Positions 1 to 11,715 of a DNA stretch of 64,000 bases are shown piece after piece. This stretch comes from Progne subis subis. Its lineage: Eukaryota > Chordata > Aves > Passeriformes > Hirundinidae. The translations under genes were made by a program, and so were the position numbers. The stretch's first letter is position 1. Each line of letters opens with the position of its first letter. The DNA is taken from positions 878,001 to 942,000 of the forward strand of contig JAKJHU010000076.1 in assembly GCA_022316685.1 (NCBI GenBank). Direction: 5' to 3'. The notes under the pieces are model-generated. The model did no database searches and was not told the DNA's origin. It worked only from the letters and a program-made list of their open reading frames with translations.

Positions 1-2238
1 TGGTGTCTGTGTTACTTTATGGTGTGTCCACCTGCCCTGTCCATCAAATGTGACACAAACAGAAAAAAGTCTATTAATTCTACGTGTGATACAGAGGAAC
101 ATGGAGGGCTTCTCTGAGTAAGATGGTTCACACTTAGTAATCTTTCAGCCATTGGTTATTTGAAATCATATTAGAAAATTATATAGACTTTTGGTTCCAG
201 CCAGAGCTCAAGAATCAAATCTCCTTAAATATTATCTGAGCTCCTTGCTCAGACTTTCATACTATACAAAAATCAATTATTAAAGTGAATAAGGGGAAAA
301 AAAAAAAAAATTATGAAAGCGGGTTTCTGGATGAAAACATCACATCTTAAGCCATTTCTGTATGCTCTTTGGGTTCAAATCCCAATACTCTTTTCTATGC
401 ATTTAAATTTAATTTATTCGGTATTTTAATATTTTAGAAATATGGTTTTTGGCTAGGTGAGATTGAGTGTGTTTAAAACTGCTTGTTTGTTGCTTTTTGG
501 TTTGTTTTGTTTTTTTTTTAAATGCAAACGTCATATTTTCTTGATTCTGCTAGGATGTCAGGAGGCTCTGAGGTCTGGGCACCTATAAATTAGAATTTTT
601 GAGATGATGTTCACTAAAAATATTGTGTTAAGCCTCTGGTCACGGCTGTAATATAACATTTGAGTAGAAAGGAAATCAATCTTTTATACTGTCATGATTT
701 GCAATGTAACAGATATGAACAAACCTTTTCATGTACAGGAAGAAAACTAATATTTTGCACTGGAACAAATTTTCCAGTCTCGTTATCTCAAAGCATATCA
801 TTATCATGGAATAAATAATTTAGAGAAGATCTTCAAGTCTTGATCAGGAGTAGAATCTACAGTCAAAGTTTTGTTTAATCCCCCAAAATGAATTTTGAGT
901 AGTATTTAAAAAGGAAGGGTTGATGATTTAATATTTTATTTGCCTCTTACTTTCTCTGTTGTTTTATAATAAACAAATGTCCCCTTTTTCCACCTGGAAG
1001 AAAACCAACAGGAAACACTGGAAATTAAAGAAAACTATAAAGAATATAATTGTAAATAATAACAAGAAAGTGTTTTGTGGAAGGAATGTTTTGTCAATGA
1101 ATAAAAAAAGTCTGAGTTTTCTCATTAAGCTTACCTAACATATGTAATTATTATGATTAGTTACACATGGTATTCACAAATCAATTCAGTCTTGAAAATG
1201 TGTTTTTCAGTGGGTGGCTATTTTTTGTGCATGTGTGAAGGATTTTATTCTTAACTGTATTCAAAAGTCTCTCAACAATACAGCTGGGCTTTCCCTATTG
1301 TTCTCAGGAACCATAACCTACAATATTGTATTGCTCCAGTGATTTTACCAGAGCTGTGCCAAATTACTCCAGCTGGGTGCTGGGACCCTCTTAGTAAAAG
1401 GAAAGCACTGTCATTGCAAATCTGTAGTCTCAGCACTGAGGAAGATTTCGTAGCCATTTTGTCTTTTGTATTAAGAGTTACAGACATTATTACAAAGACA
1501 TTCTCACCTAGGAAAGGTATTCTGTAATTCATCTGATAATTTAACATGTAACAATTGTTCTAGAATGATTAGTGGTGCGTAGTTTATTATTAAGAAATAA
1601 GAATGCTCTATTGATTTAACTCAGTACATTTACAGGACAGATGACAAAAACTTTGTCCATGTTCAACATGCTTGAATCACTGCAATTCATATCTGAATTT
1701 ACTCAAGACAAATGAAGTTTTCTATTGTTAGAGTAGGAATACAAATTTATCACTGGAGAAAAAAAGCTGCATATTTGAAAATTGAAATGGTAGTCATTTA
1801 GTTCAAATTATCTAGCTCAAATTATATTCATGTTTGCTTGCCATGTAAACTTTGAAGCACAGAATGAACAGGCTCACATATTTTTTCAACCTCTGTGTCA
1901 GGGACCAGTGCTTTTACTGCTGGGATTCATATAAATAAAAGAAAAAAAAAAAGAAAAAAAAAAAAAAAAAAAACCTACGTTATTATAACATAAGTTAATA
2001 AAAGTCACACATGTATTTGTAAAAACCCTCATTATTATATCCAGGATATGTCTCAATACTCCTAGCAGTCTTGGCCCTCTGTATTTAGGCAGGAGAATGA
2101 GTCAGGTGGAGTTGCAATACAGTAGCTGCAAGCTAAGCTGGAGTAAAATTTATCACAGACAAAATTTTATTCCATAACATGAATGAATATGCTTCCTATA
2201 CTTTAATTGGAAGTTAGGTTTTCTCCTGCCTTTTGCAG
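1..2238. other. AT-rich non-coding DNA, no gene seen
   Basis: Single-copy-looking AT-rich sequence. The open frames on both strands are short, lack splice context and show no recognisable domain. It contains an A14 run at 297-310 and an A-rich tract at 1931-1973. No CR1 or LTR sequence is recognisable. It could be intron or intergenic DNA. Confidence 0.7.
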
Positions 2239-2324
2239 AGTTGGATTATAAATATTCAGCTCTAGGAAGAAAACATAATACTAAGAAAAAACAACTCCCT
2301 AACTTTTTAAAGCAAGATGTACAA
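2239..2324 (+). other. weak candidate internal exon, unidentified
   Basis: A pyrimidine-rich tract and TTTTGCAG acceptor end at 2238. The 86-bp segment is open in one frame (two bases, then 28 codons beginning LDYKYSALGRKHN), and a consensus GTAAGT donor starts at 2325. The predicted peptide is lysine-rich and matches nothing I recognise. It would end at a codon boundary, which is compatible with the phase-0 start of the exon candidate at 61307, though 59 kb away. Chance pairs of splice motifs are common in 64 kb, so this is only a candidate. Absence of the segment from RNA-seq or from orthologous proteins would dismiss it. Confidence 0.15.
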
Positions 2325-2954
2325 GTAAGTAGACCCTCTTACTTTTCCTCTTTTCAATCTGCAATCTCTAATACTCTGTTTTCCTCTTCATCCGTTTGCT
2401 GCAGGTGTCTTGACTTTTGGCCTTTTATTCCTCTCAACTACTTTATAAGAAAAATAAAGTGCATGTTCACACCCAATTCCCACTAACGCCTGTCTTTGTT
2501 CATTGTGTTAACATAGATATGACTGGCAGCAGTCAGGCTGCGATGCATCTTGTAAACGTGTGCATATCTCCCATCAGCTTGGAAAATATAACCAGGAAAA
2601 ATATCCATTTAATTAAAGTACAAATAAAAATAAATGGACCTTTTAAATCTGAACTGTAAAAGTGTAGAGCCTTTACCTTTTCCACCTTTTTGAATTGGGG
2701 ATTGCTGAGACTAGCAGAAGAAAGGAAGTTTGCCAAAAATATTTTAATAATATATAAAACTATGTAAGAGGGCTGGTAGTTAATCAAGAGCCATTGTCTG
2801 AGCCAGTCAGCCTATCCCTCAGCCTACATACATCCTTTTGTGCTGATAATACTTCAGGAGCATGGAGAACCCTACCTGTCAACCTAACCTGACACAATTT
2901 TAGTTCCTATAGGCTTTCCCCTCAGAAAAGTAATTGTAGGATCATTAATCCTAA
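2325..2954. other. AT-rich non-coding DNA, nothing recognised
   Basis: No repeat family, RNA gene or convincing coding frame is visible. Short opposing frames at 2417-2659 and 2533-2787 overlap each other on both strands and look random. Confidence 0.6.
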
Positions 2955-3180
2955 ATGATAGGATTATTCAGGTCTGAAAAGATTTCAGTATGCCTCAAGT
3001 CCAACTGTAGCTCAGAGTAGGGTCAGCTTTAAGGATAGAGGAAGTTCCCAAGGTTTTGTCCAGTCAGGTCTTGAAAACTTCTGAGGAAAGGGGTCAGTCA
3101 ACATCTCTGGGTAACCTGCTCCAGAGCCTGACAGTCCTCCTGGTGAAACAGATTTGCCTTTAATGTTAAGGGAACTGAAT
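2955..3180 (-). mobile_element. old CR1 LINE 3' fragment
   Basis: Read on the plus strand, the segment follows the reverse complement of the CR1 3' region: a 'ctgaaaagatttc...caagtccaact' block, then 'gtccagtcaggtcttgaaaacttct', then 'catctctgggtaacctgctccag', then 'gtcctcctggtgaaac'. Substitutions and small indels are frequent, so the copy is old. The tip of the 3' tail with its short tandem units is not clear at the left end. Only untranslated and terminal sequence is present, with no reverse transcriptase domain. It sits about 165 bp left of an LTR and is unrelated to it. Confidence 0.8.
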
Positions 3181-3344
3181 TCATTGGATATTAAAACTCA
3201 GAGCATTTCTTCTCCAGAATTTCTAAACACACAACCACAGACACAAAAACACAGAAAATCACACAACGTAACACTAGCACAAGCATACACACACACAGCA
3301 CCCTCATCCAGGAAAGTACCTAGGGTCAGAGATTTATGACAAGA

Positions 3345-3874
3345 TGTTGCTGTGTGTAATTTTGTGTTTTTAATAACCTATGGTTTATTCCTTTTCCTTC
3401 CCAGAGTGGTAGTTAAGCCTGGGTTGTCTGTCTTCTCTGATACCTACACCCATTCCTGAATGTTCCCTATCAATCCTTGCTGGTGCCAGCCCGTGTCCGG
3501 ACTGCCCGTTGAGGAATCCCCTATTCCTCGAGGCCGCCATTGGTTCTACTTATATAAATCTCATCACATTAGCCTTTCCATTGGGTTTATGTTTTGTAAA
3601 CTTTCCCTTGTGTCCTACCTTGGTCTTCTCCCTATCGGCCCCTTGACCCCCAAACTCCACCCTGCTTCTGTCCCTTAAAACCCATGGTCCAGGTTTTATC
3701 CCATCTTCACCTCTGCACTGTATTTGTGTTACGCGATGTTAATAAAGGAATCTCGGACTGCATGTGAAGCCCACTTCGCTCCTTTTTACACTGACCAGCG
3801 GTGACTGCTTAGGACTCCAGGACCCCGTGGCTTGTGTTGTGCCTCTGCAAAGTGCCTTATCACCAGGCATGAGA
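3345..3874 (+). mobile_element. solo LTR of an endogenous retrovirus
   Basis: A roughly 530-bp LTR-like block begins TGTTGCTGTG at 3345. Promoter-like elements are a TATATAAA-type box around 3551-3557 and TTAAAA at 3675-3680. The poly(A) signal AATAAA is at 3741-3746, followed by a GC-richer R/U5-like part. The 9-mer ATGACAAGA occurs just before the start (3336-3344) and at the right edge (3874-3882), as expected of a target-site duplication, although the true duplication would be shorter and the last bases do not read CA cleanly. No primer-binding site, gag, pol or env sequence follows, so it is a solo LTR. The class (ERVK, ERVL or ERV1) is not resolved. Confidence 0.7.
3741..3746 (+). promoter_or_regulatory. 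LTR polyadenylation signal AATAAA
   Basis: A canonical hexamer lies in the expected position between the promoter-like half and the U5-like half of the LTR at 3345-3874. It supports plus-strand orientation of that element. Confidence 0.6.
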
Positions 3875-3882
3875 TGACAAGA

Positions 3883-4454
3883 CAGGATAAACTGTGGGAA
3901 TCATGCAGAGGGCTTGGCTAGTCAAAGATACTCAGCAGTAGTCGGATTAGACATGGTCTTCCCTCCCCCCTGCCATTTTCATTTACCCACCCTTTCTTCC
4001 TGATCCTCCTTAATCCATTCATTTTCCTGCTCTTGGCCCTTCCTGTAAATATCCTATATGTTTTTCACAATTACACAAGCCTCCTCAAATGTTCCATAAG
4101 TCAATTTTGTTTGTCAATTCACATGAGAGTCAGAGCTGGCTTGTTTCCCCTCATTTTACCCTCATATAAAGTGCTACATGAACTTCCTCAAGCCTTTCAA
4201 TAGTTTCATCAGTAGCTTGAGAGCGTTGGACCTTTCTGGTTTTTCTGTTCCTGAGAAGATGTGACTGGATGTTTAATGCATTACCTCGCCTGCCTCTACT
4301 CCCAAACTGAATGCCCTTATTCCACATATCCTTACATTTCTATCCAGGCACAAGCTTTACTGTTTCAATTTATGCTGTGTTGCACCTTCCTGCCTCACAC
4401 CATTGTATGTCTCCACTTTATTGGTATATATTTCTCATAGATACTGGGATCTGC
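3883..4454. other. non-coding DNA, nothing recognised
   Basis: Unique-looking pyrimidine-rich sequence between an LTR and a CR1 fragment. No repeat family or splice-bounded open frame is recognised. Confidence 0.55.
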
Positions 4455-4985
4455 TTTTGAGTCCTGCCAAATACAGCTTCTCCTCCAGGCTGAGTCATGG
4501 ACCTTCAGCCTCTTCTCACAGGGCAATTCTTCTGGTCATCTTGATGGCCTCTGATCCATTTCCTGAAGTTTATCAATTACTTCCTTATGTCTGGGATACC
4601 CAAAAATGTGCACAGCATTTTCAGCATGGTCTGACGAATGCTGATAACAAAGGGAATAATCCCTTTGCTCAGTCTGTGAGCAAGGCTGTGCTTCTTGCCG
4701 AGGATGTTGCTGTCTGTCTTTGCTGCCAGGGTTCACTGCTGGCTCACACTGTCTGTCAAGAGACCTACATATCACTTTTAGCCAAGCTTCTACCTCACAC
4801 AAGCCTCAGCCCATATCATTGTTCTTCCTTTATATGGCCTTTGATTTTGTTTAACTTCATAAGGTTCCTCTCAGCTCTTGATTGTTGTAGGTCCTCCTGG
4901 ATGGCAGTCTTTAATTTACACTTTATCAACTGGCTCCCCAGCCATGGTCTCATGACCTTAAAATTAGGATCTACTAGCTGCAGCA
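4455..4985 (-). mobile_element. diverged CR1 LINE fragment (ORF2 part)
   Basis: The plus strand reads as the reverse complement of CR1 ORF2. Matching blocks include 'ctcctccaggctgagtc', 'gggatacccaaaaatgtgcacagca', 'aatgctgataacaaagggaataatcccttt', 'cactgctggctcacactgtctgtc', 'cttcataaggttcctctcagctc' and 'aggtcctcctggatggca'. These correspond to the C-terminal half of the ORF2 polyprotein, in the order expected for minus-strand insertion. The typical CR1 3' end is missing on the left, so the copy has lost both ends. The frame is broken throughout. A 222-codon plus-strand open frame over this region is only an antisense reading of the LINE. Confidence 0.85.
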
Positions 4986-5163
4986 GATATAAGAGGACAG
5001 TATTGTGGGGCTTTTTAAGAACATTGCTCTTTTGGAGCCATTCTATCCTCCCCTTCCCTTCTAAATTGTGAGTAGCAAATACATGGTGAGTTAGCTGATG
5101 AGATGATGGTTCCTGAAGTGCATTGCTCTTTCACTGCCTGGGGTAAGAACTTCTGTGGTGTTT

Positions 5164-5236
5164 GAAAAAAATCAAACCAAACCAATACAAAACAAAAATA
5201 CACTCCCAGGAAAAACAAATAAACAGACAAACAAAT
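5164..5236 (+). repeat. A/C-rich low-complexity tract
   Basis: Irregular AAAC and AACC-type words with almost no G or T. It is one of several A/C-strand tracts in the window. Confidence 0.8.
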
Positions 5237-5870
5237 GAGTAAATCAGACTAGGAATGTGGTTCCCTAACCAGTTCCCTAACCATGGTCACTGAATTAATA
5301 CCCTTCTGTTTCCTTTCTACTTGAAGTGTTCTGAAGATTATTTTTCTGGAGGGTTTCTTTAAAAAGTGTGATCCAAAACCTGGCAATCAAGGTTACTATG
5401 TTGTATTAGCTTTCTAAAGGCATAATGACTGGGAAATCAATGACAAATTATATTTCATTATATTGAGAATATCTATTGTTAATCTAATAAATCTTTTACT
5501 GCAAGGTAAAAGCAGGAAGGAAGTATATAACAGACAGTAAAGAAAACTCTAGGGTGGCAGAATTTTAATAATTTTAAGAATTTTGAGAATTTTTAAATAT
5601 TTAAGAAGTAGAAAATATGATTTAGATGTTCTCAAACAGTAATTCTGATCTTCGGTTCTCTTATGGATAAAATTCCCCATGACTTCAGGAGAAACTTGAA
5701 AATATTACACTTAGAATATTTTGTTTTGATGAAAAAATCAAATAGAAAACATGTTTGAAAGTACTATGTGCGCTGGCATGGAAACCAGAGTGACTAATCA
5801 CAAAAAAGTGAGGATGAGACAGCACAAGTGTCAACTTCTCCTAAAATATACCATTGGAATATAAGGAAAA

Positions 5871-5905
5871 AACAAAACAAACCAAACAAACAAACAAACA
5901 AACAA
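5871..5905 (+). repeat. (AAAC)n microsatellite
   Basis: About five uninterrupted AAAC units (from 5884) preceded by imperfect AAAAC and AACC words. Confidence 0.9.
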
Positions 5906-6892
5906 CTGAATATGCGATAAAAATGCCTCCTGAGAGGTTACTATATATGAAGAAATGGAGATATAGTATCTTTGAGTAATTCTACCACTTGGGATAATCA
6001 TAATAGTCATATTGACTCATTTTATCTGGGTTGATATTTTAGGGAAATTAACCAAGGGATCCTTTAACAAAGTTTTTCTGTAACTAGTAATTTTGGCTAT
6101 ATGAGAGACAAATCATAAAGGGGACGTCCATGGAGTATGGCTGCTAACTCTCTTAAGAGATAAAAGGCTTTGTGGGTGAATATTCAGTAAGGGTACCTCT
6201 TGGCTTTCTATTGATGTTGGATAATCCCTTGGCTATTTTAAAGTAATCTCAGGAATTTGATGTTTAAGGAATTTGACAGGTATGTTGAAGGCCAAATTCC
6301 TTTCTTCCCATGCAGCTGATAGACAATATAAAAGCCAAAGAGTGCCTGGGTTAGAGAGCACATTGACTACTTCCGTCTACATCCCAGAGATAAGAATGTG
6401 GCTTGGCTCTGTGTGCCGTATAACACAGCACTGTGCCGGGAGGACTTTCAGTGTACCAGCCTTTCCACCAAGGGTGCCCCCTTCCACAATTTCCTAGTAA
6501 ATGCCAGGGCTGGTATAATGGATGACTTAATGCATTAGTTGTCTCAAATTATTTCTACAGACTTCATGAGCTGTCAGTCTAGACTGAAGAGCTCATCTCC
6601 AGCTTTCTTTTGGCCTCAGCCCCATTCCTTCCCTTTTGGTAAATCCGCTTTGATTGTGATACTCTCATGTATTGCAAGTTAAATTAGATTCAAAATCCAA
6701 GTGTTTCAAGTGAGGAAGTGCAATAAATGGTGGAATCAGAGAATGATGGCATTACTATGGCAGTGTGGGATTATAATTCTATACTAAAAGATTTACTCAT
6801 CTCTGCCCAAATTCAAGAAGAATGTTTAATTGAATTTTGTGATAGTTTGCCTGAATTTTTACTAATATAAGATTTTTGGGGGTTTAGAGTTT

Positions 6893-6920
6893 TGTTGGTT
6901 GGTTGGTTGGTTGGTTTGGG
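6893..6920 (+). repeat. (TTGG)n microsatellite
   Basis: Five to six TTGG units following TTTTG, ending in TTTGGGG. Confidence 0.9.
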
Positions 6921-8056
6921 GTTTTTCTTTTTTCATTCTAAATAGCCAGTGACTGCAGATTTTTTTACAGATATATGGCTTGTAATCCTTTCTTTTTCCT
7001 AGTAAGGATGAAGATGAATGTCAATTCATTAAATTTTGATAGGAGTCATGTGAAATTGCACCTGAATCTTCAGATATTTAGATGAATGCAGGGGTTTCAG
7101 TCACATGTCTCCTGTGATCAAGCAGCGGACCCTATAGGAAACAGGAGAAAAAGAAAAAAAAAATAAATTAAAAAAATGGAGCTGTCTTAAAGAGAAATGT
7201 CATAATTTCTTTATTTATTTTTAGAGCCTTGATATGCAATCAGCACTAAAAAAATTACTTTGTTTCTTAGATACTCTGTCTGTCAAACTGAAAAGTGTCC
7301 CTAAATACCTTGGTTTGTGTGTAAATATTTATTAGTTTATTAAAAAAAAAAACTCTTTGAAGCACTTACACTCCATAGATACTGTGCGTTAGTTTTTGAG
7401 ATTTTTTTTCTTTATGTTGTGGTTTGGTTTGGGTTTTGTTGGTTTTACTTTTGCAAAGAACATGCTAGCCTTTGCAGGATTATCTATGTCATGTAGAAAC
7501 TGCATGTACTTTCCTTTTGACATCCTGTATCAGCACAGCAAATTGTTTCATTAAGTACCACTTGTTCAGTAAGTGCAACAAAATTAAAGCTGAAGGAGAT
7601 GAATCATATATGAGGGCAGGGATCAAGGAGCTGTTTGTTTTACAAATGTCTCTAATAGACATATTTCTTCTTTAATTCAAGGAAATATTTTACTCATATC
7701 AATGGAAGCATCAGTATCATAAAAGGGCATCTGTACTTTTCAAGGCTTTGTGTGTATAATTAATTTTCAAAGAAATTTCCTCACTTCTTCATGCATTGCT
7801 TCTGCATTAAAATATTTCTTAAGTGTCAGTGATTTGTAACTCTAATTGTCAAGGGTATGATTTAAAATCGTGAATTATTTTAAAGGCAAAAAGATAGAAA
7901 GAAGGGTCAAGGAACTGCTTATCTGGAGTTCAAGAAAACTTGGTAGGACTGTTTTAAATTATCTGGCAAGGCTTATAATCTAAGCAAAAGTCTGCAAGTC
8001 AAATTTGAAAAGGTATTAAATAAACCACTAAGTTCTATCTCTTTTGTATATTTATT

Positions 8057-8100
8057 TGAATTCACAGAATATTTAGTATGATCATCACTCTGTGAATTCA
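8057..8100. repeat. 12-bp perfect inverted repeat
   Basis: Arm TGAATTCACAGA (8057-8068) is exactly complementary to TCTGTGAATTCA (8089-8100) across a 20-nt spacer. No transposon ends or target duplication are visible outside it. Confidence 0.8.
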
Positions 8101-8564
8101 TAGATACATTATAGAGGAAATCTGTAAGAGTGCATTCATAATGACTCTAAATGGCCATGTTTGTGTGTACATAGACTATGCCTATCTTGGTTGATGTAGT
8201 AAAGTGAGTCAAGGTAAGGACTGCTGAATCATAATCATCTGCTTTGGAAGTCATTCTGGCCACTTCAGCATACCTCATAGTGTATGGATATGTTAGAAGT
8301 TAAATTTGCATTAGATACATATTATGGCTCAAGAAGATGGAAGAAAGATATTTTTTATTAAGTTTTATAGCTTGTTTAGGCTTGCAGCATCAGTGGCCAC
8401 TTGTCTTCCAAGTTAACGATTTCTTTGGCTTCTCTTAACCTAAGTTTTTCCTACATTATAGTAGTGCAGGTAGGAATTAATTTTTGAATATATCAAATGG
8501 TCAAAATTCCTTGAAAGTTTTAGGGAATGTTTGTTATTTTGCTCTTTACTCTTTAAAAGAGTAC

Positions 8565-8569
8565 AGTAG
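8565..8569. repeat. left target-site duplication AGTAG
   Basis: Identical to 9246-9250 on the other side of the LTR. Confidence 0.85.
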
Positions 8570-9245
8570 TCTCCTGGTTTTGGGCAAATTTGGGAGAAAA
8601 CCCCTCAATGGGGTCCCTCTGGGGAACAAACCTAAATGGCCTCTCCCCACAACCAGTCCAGTAAAGAACTTCCTCGGACAAATGTGGAAAAAGCTATTTT
8701 ACTTAACAGACAAAGTGCATACAAGTACAAAGAATGAATAATATGAAACAATAAAACCTCTCATTCTGGAGTGAGATGGCAAATTGAGAAAGTCCTTGCT
8801 GTGGCTGTAGCTCGGCTCTCTCTCAGTCTCTCCTCAGTCCCAGTCCCTCCGGCGCTGCTGGAAAATGCCGAGGTCCAGGCCCTGGTGGGCCGCAGGTGCA
8901 GCCCCCAGTGCTCCCCTGGGTTTTCAGTCCAGAGCAGGTTTAAACAGTCCAAAGGGAAAAAAACAAACAAACAAAAAAAACCCCACAGTCCCGGGAACTT
9001 CTCTGCCCTAGCTAGCTAAAGCTAACTAAAACCAAAAAGATCTCTGTCCTGCAGTCTCTCCAAGCCTCCACTGAACACCCCATCCCATCCGGAGAAGAAT
9101 GTGGAGCAGTCAGGCAGTTTTTTTCAAAACAAGCTCTGTGCTTCTCCTTGCTCTTAGAACCAGTCTTAAAGGCACAGAACTCAATATACAGCACAAACAG
9201 AACAGACGACTGGGGATACAAGCATTATAAAGTCACCCTAGGACA
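8570..9245 (-). mobile_element. solo LTR, ERVL-type, minus strand
   Basis: A 676-bp element flanked by a perfect 5-bp direct repeat AGTAG (8565-8569 and 9246-9250); a 5-bp duplication is typical of ERVL-class integration. On the minus strand it starts TGTCCTAGGGTGACTTTA and ends CCAGGAGA. The two ends are near-inverted repeats (TGTCCTAGG against TCTCCTGG when both are read inward), suggesting the terminal CA was mutated. The R/U5 end contains words familiar from passerine LTRs, such as 'aatgtggaaaaagct', 'aacttcctcggaca' and 'ctccccacaacc' on the plus strand. There is no internal retroviral sequence, so it is a solo LTR left by recombination. GC- and CpG-richer than its surroundings. Confidence 0.9.
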
Positions 9246-9250
9246 AGTAG
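9246..9250. repeat. right target-site duplication AGTAG
   Basis: Identical to 8565-8569; together they fix the ends of the LTR. Confidence 0.85.
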
Positions 9251-11620
9251 GCACATCTTTAATACTGTTCACTGTGTTTGGAATCATAGAAAGTTCCCAT
9301 AAATATTCTCCTCAAAGCAAGGTGTTTCCTTTGGGTGCATTTTGTCTTGGTGCTTGGAGTGATGATTTACCTGTAGAGCAAGTGTCTTTCATACAAACCT
9401 CAGTGAGCTGACTGGTTACTGAATTGTCCATTGTGGTAGAACTCCTTGGAGTTTATCCTGGAATGATTTTGATAGTAAGAAACATCTTGCTCTAGCTGTG
9501 TTCCAAGTTCTTTTTCAAAGCAGGAACAACAGGGAAGTAGATTTGCCTTTAGAGATGGATCATGGTCCATACGCTGCTTAACATGCCTTCCATAGGAAAC
9601 CATGGTACATGGATGCACACTCAGGTCTCACAAGTGCAGGGGTGAGTTGTGGGCATACAGGCATTAAGTGGGTAGGGACATTGTTCAACCCAGTGGCTTG
9701 CGACATAAATTAATTTTTTATGCTGTTACTGAGCCGCATTTTCACATTACTCACAAGAATATTATATATAGTAAAATGCACTGATTGTTTCTCAATCAAA
9801 GCATGTGCTTGGCATTATCAGTGTGAAGAAACAAAACAGAGTTTGTCACTAACTTAAGAGAATTTATTGCACAAAAGTTAAAAAGCATGTAAAATCCATT
9901 CCTCATTTATAAATGAGGGGGAGGAAAAAAAATAAAAAAAAAAAAGTGAAGAATGGATGAGAGTATCTAGGAGGATGTTTAGTGCAGCCACTTCTAAGAT
10001 ACGACATTTCTTTCATTTCTTTCATTCCATTGCCTCTGTACTACTAGTAGTTTAATATCTGCGTGCAGCTTCAATGAACAAAAATTATTGCAATTAGCCA
10101 CAACAGTAACTGTGATCAATAAAAGAAAAATACCAGAAAAACTGAGCTGAGTAAATAATAATTGATAATTCTGCCTGTAATGGTTTGGTAATAACAATGC
10201 CTACCTGTAAACTTAAAACTAGGAAAAAAATCTTTGGAGTATATCTCTACCAAAGACCTACTGGCTTTAAGCAGGGTAAAAAATATCTAAGGCAATAAAG
10301 TGTCTTTTAAGGAAATACAATTTCTTTCCTAATTCTTTATCCTCCCCTTCTGCTAACCCAGGATGAAATTTGGGTTAACAGATTTAAGTACTGTTTTAGA
10401 AACCCTAATTTCAGAATATTGCCAACAGAAAAACTGTAGTTTTGGGGAAGGCAGAAAATTTTGTCTTCAAAAAATCTTAATTCCAAGCAGATGACAATAA
10501 TAAAAGAAAAGTGAAATGAAAAAAATCCTGAGGTAGAGGCAAGAAGGTGTTACTAAGTTAAAAGGGTTTTAAAAGTATTTCACTACAGCTACATTTCAGA
10601 GGGCAATCAGACCATAACCTCAAAGTCTGGGAGATCTGTAGAAGTGATTCACTACAGCTGCTCTTCAGTTTATTGCATCTGGAAGTGAAGACCTCTGTTA
10701 AATTGAAATTTAAAAAAAAAAAAAAAAAAAAAAGGGAGAGAGAGAGAGAGAAAGGAACATTAATGAGGAAGATCCAGCACCTCAGGAAAACAGCCTGAAC
10801 AGGAAGGCAAAAGGGAATCTGTTATACTACTCAGGCAGCTGAACAGGCTGCTGAACTCTGGCCCAGCGATGGTGAATGTCAGAAGTCTGCCACACATATT
10901 TCCTGTTTTGCATTGTTTCATGAATCCTAAACAGCTGCTGTGCCACTGAAGTCAGGAAAAGCCTCACCCAGCTCATTGTTTTGGACAAGATGACAAAAAA
11001 TATTAGTGACGCAAAACTGGAATTTTTCATGCCAGGGCCACCAATCTGTCCCATGGGCTTTGACATGGCCAGGAATTTATGCTGACTTTTGGTTTATTTC
11101 TTACAACTTTAACCTCTGAGGTGCCAGAAAAAATTTTGTGTTATATCTACTATTTTATACTATACTATTTATTGTAATGTATTTTAATGTAATAGAACAA
11201 AAATTAAGGACAATATGAATTGAAATAATCTAAAGAGATATGATGATAGAAGCAGAAAAACTGAAGGATAATTTAATTTTTTGGACAGGAAGCTTTTGAA
11301 GAAAATTGAATATTCACCTTAAAAATCTAGTGTCACTAGAAAGTTTTAAATTATATTAATTTGGTGGGTTTTTGTCAATATGATTATGTCAACATTTTAT
11401 TGAAGTTTAAGACATTTTCCAGAAAAAAAAATACTTAACTCTTACTCAAGACTTGATCTACCTGTTGAATTAACACAAATATTCCCACTGATCTTAAAAG
11501 AAGTTGCATTAAATTATGCACTATTTGAATGAAGTGAATAAAGAGGTCAGTGGGATCATTCATCTATACTTATTTTTGAGCAAATAAAAAACTCTGACAT
11601 AATGATCCCTTGTTTTTACA
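9251..11620. other. non-coding DNA, no gene seen
   Basis: Unique-looking sequence with an A-rich tract near 9926-9945 and the A22/(GA)n tract at 10712-10753. The short frames here show no domain and no paired splice sites. Confidence 0.55.
10712..10753 (+). repeat. A22 run followed by (GA)n
   Basis: Twenty-two consecutive A, then GGG, then about eight GA units: an uninterrupted 42-nt purine tract. Confidence 0.95.
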
Positions 11621-11715
11621 GACTAGTAGAATATTTGACGTTGGAAGACACTTCTGGAGATCATTTATTCTTATCATCCTGCTTAATGACAGTTTATCAA
11701 AGCAGATTTAAAAGA
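11621..11715 (-). mobile_element. very old CR1 3' fragment
   Basis: The words 'gacgttggaagacacttctggagatcat', then 'catcctgcttaatgacag', follow the reverse complement of a CR1 3' end ('gaggttggaagggacctctggagatcat', 'ccctgctcaaagcag'). Identity fades to the right, so the boundary is approximate. It is heavily substituted and older than the other CR1 copies here. Confidence 0.55.

Larger units (their letters stand above)
4986..8564. other. repeat-poor AT-rich DNA, no gene seen
   Basis: About 3.6 kb with no recognisable interspersed repeat and no convincing exon. It holds simple repeats (A/C-rich at 5164-5236, AAAC at 5871-5905, TTGG at 6893-6920, A-rich around 7148-7176) and a 12-bp inverted repeat at 8057-8100. 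Single-copy intron or intergenic DNA is the likely identity. Confidence 0.6.

Noticed and set aside
4403..5071. 222-codon plus-strand open frame, the longest in the window
   Set aside because: It lies antisense across a CR1 ORF2 remnant (4455-4985). The translation has no domain and no splice context.
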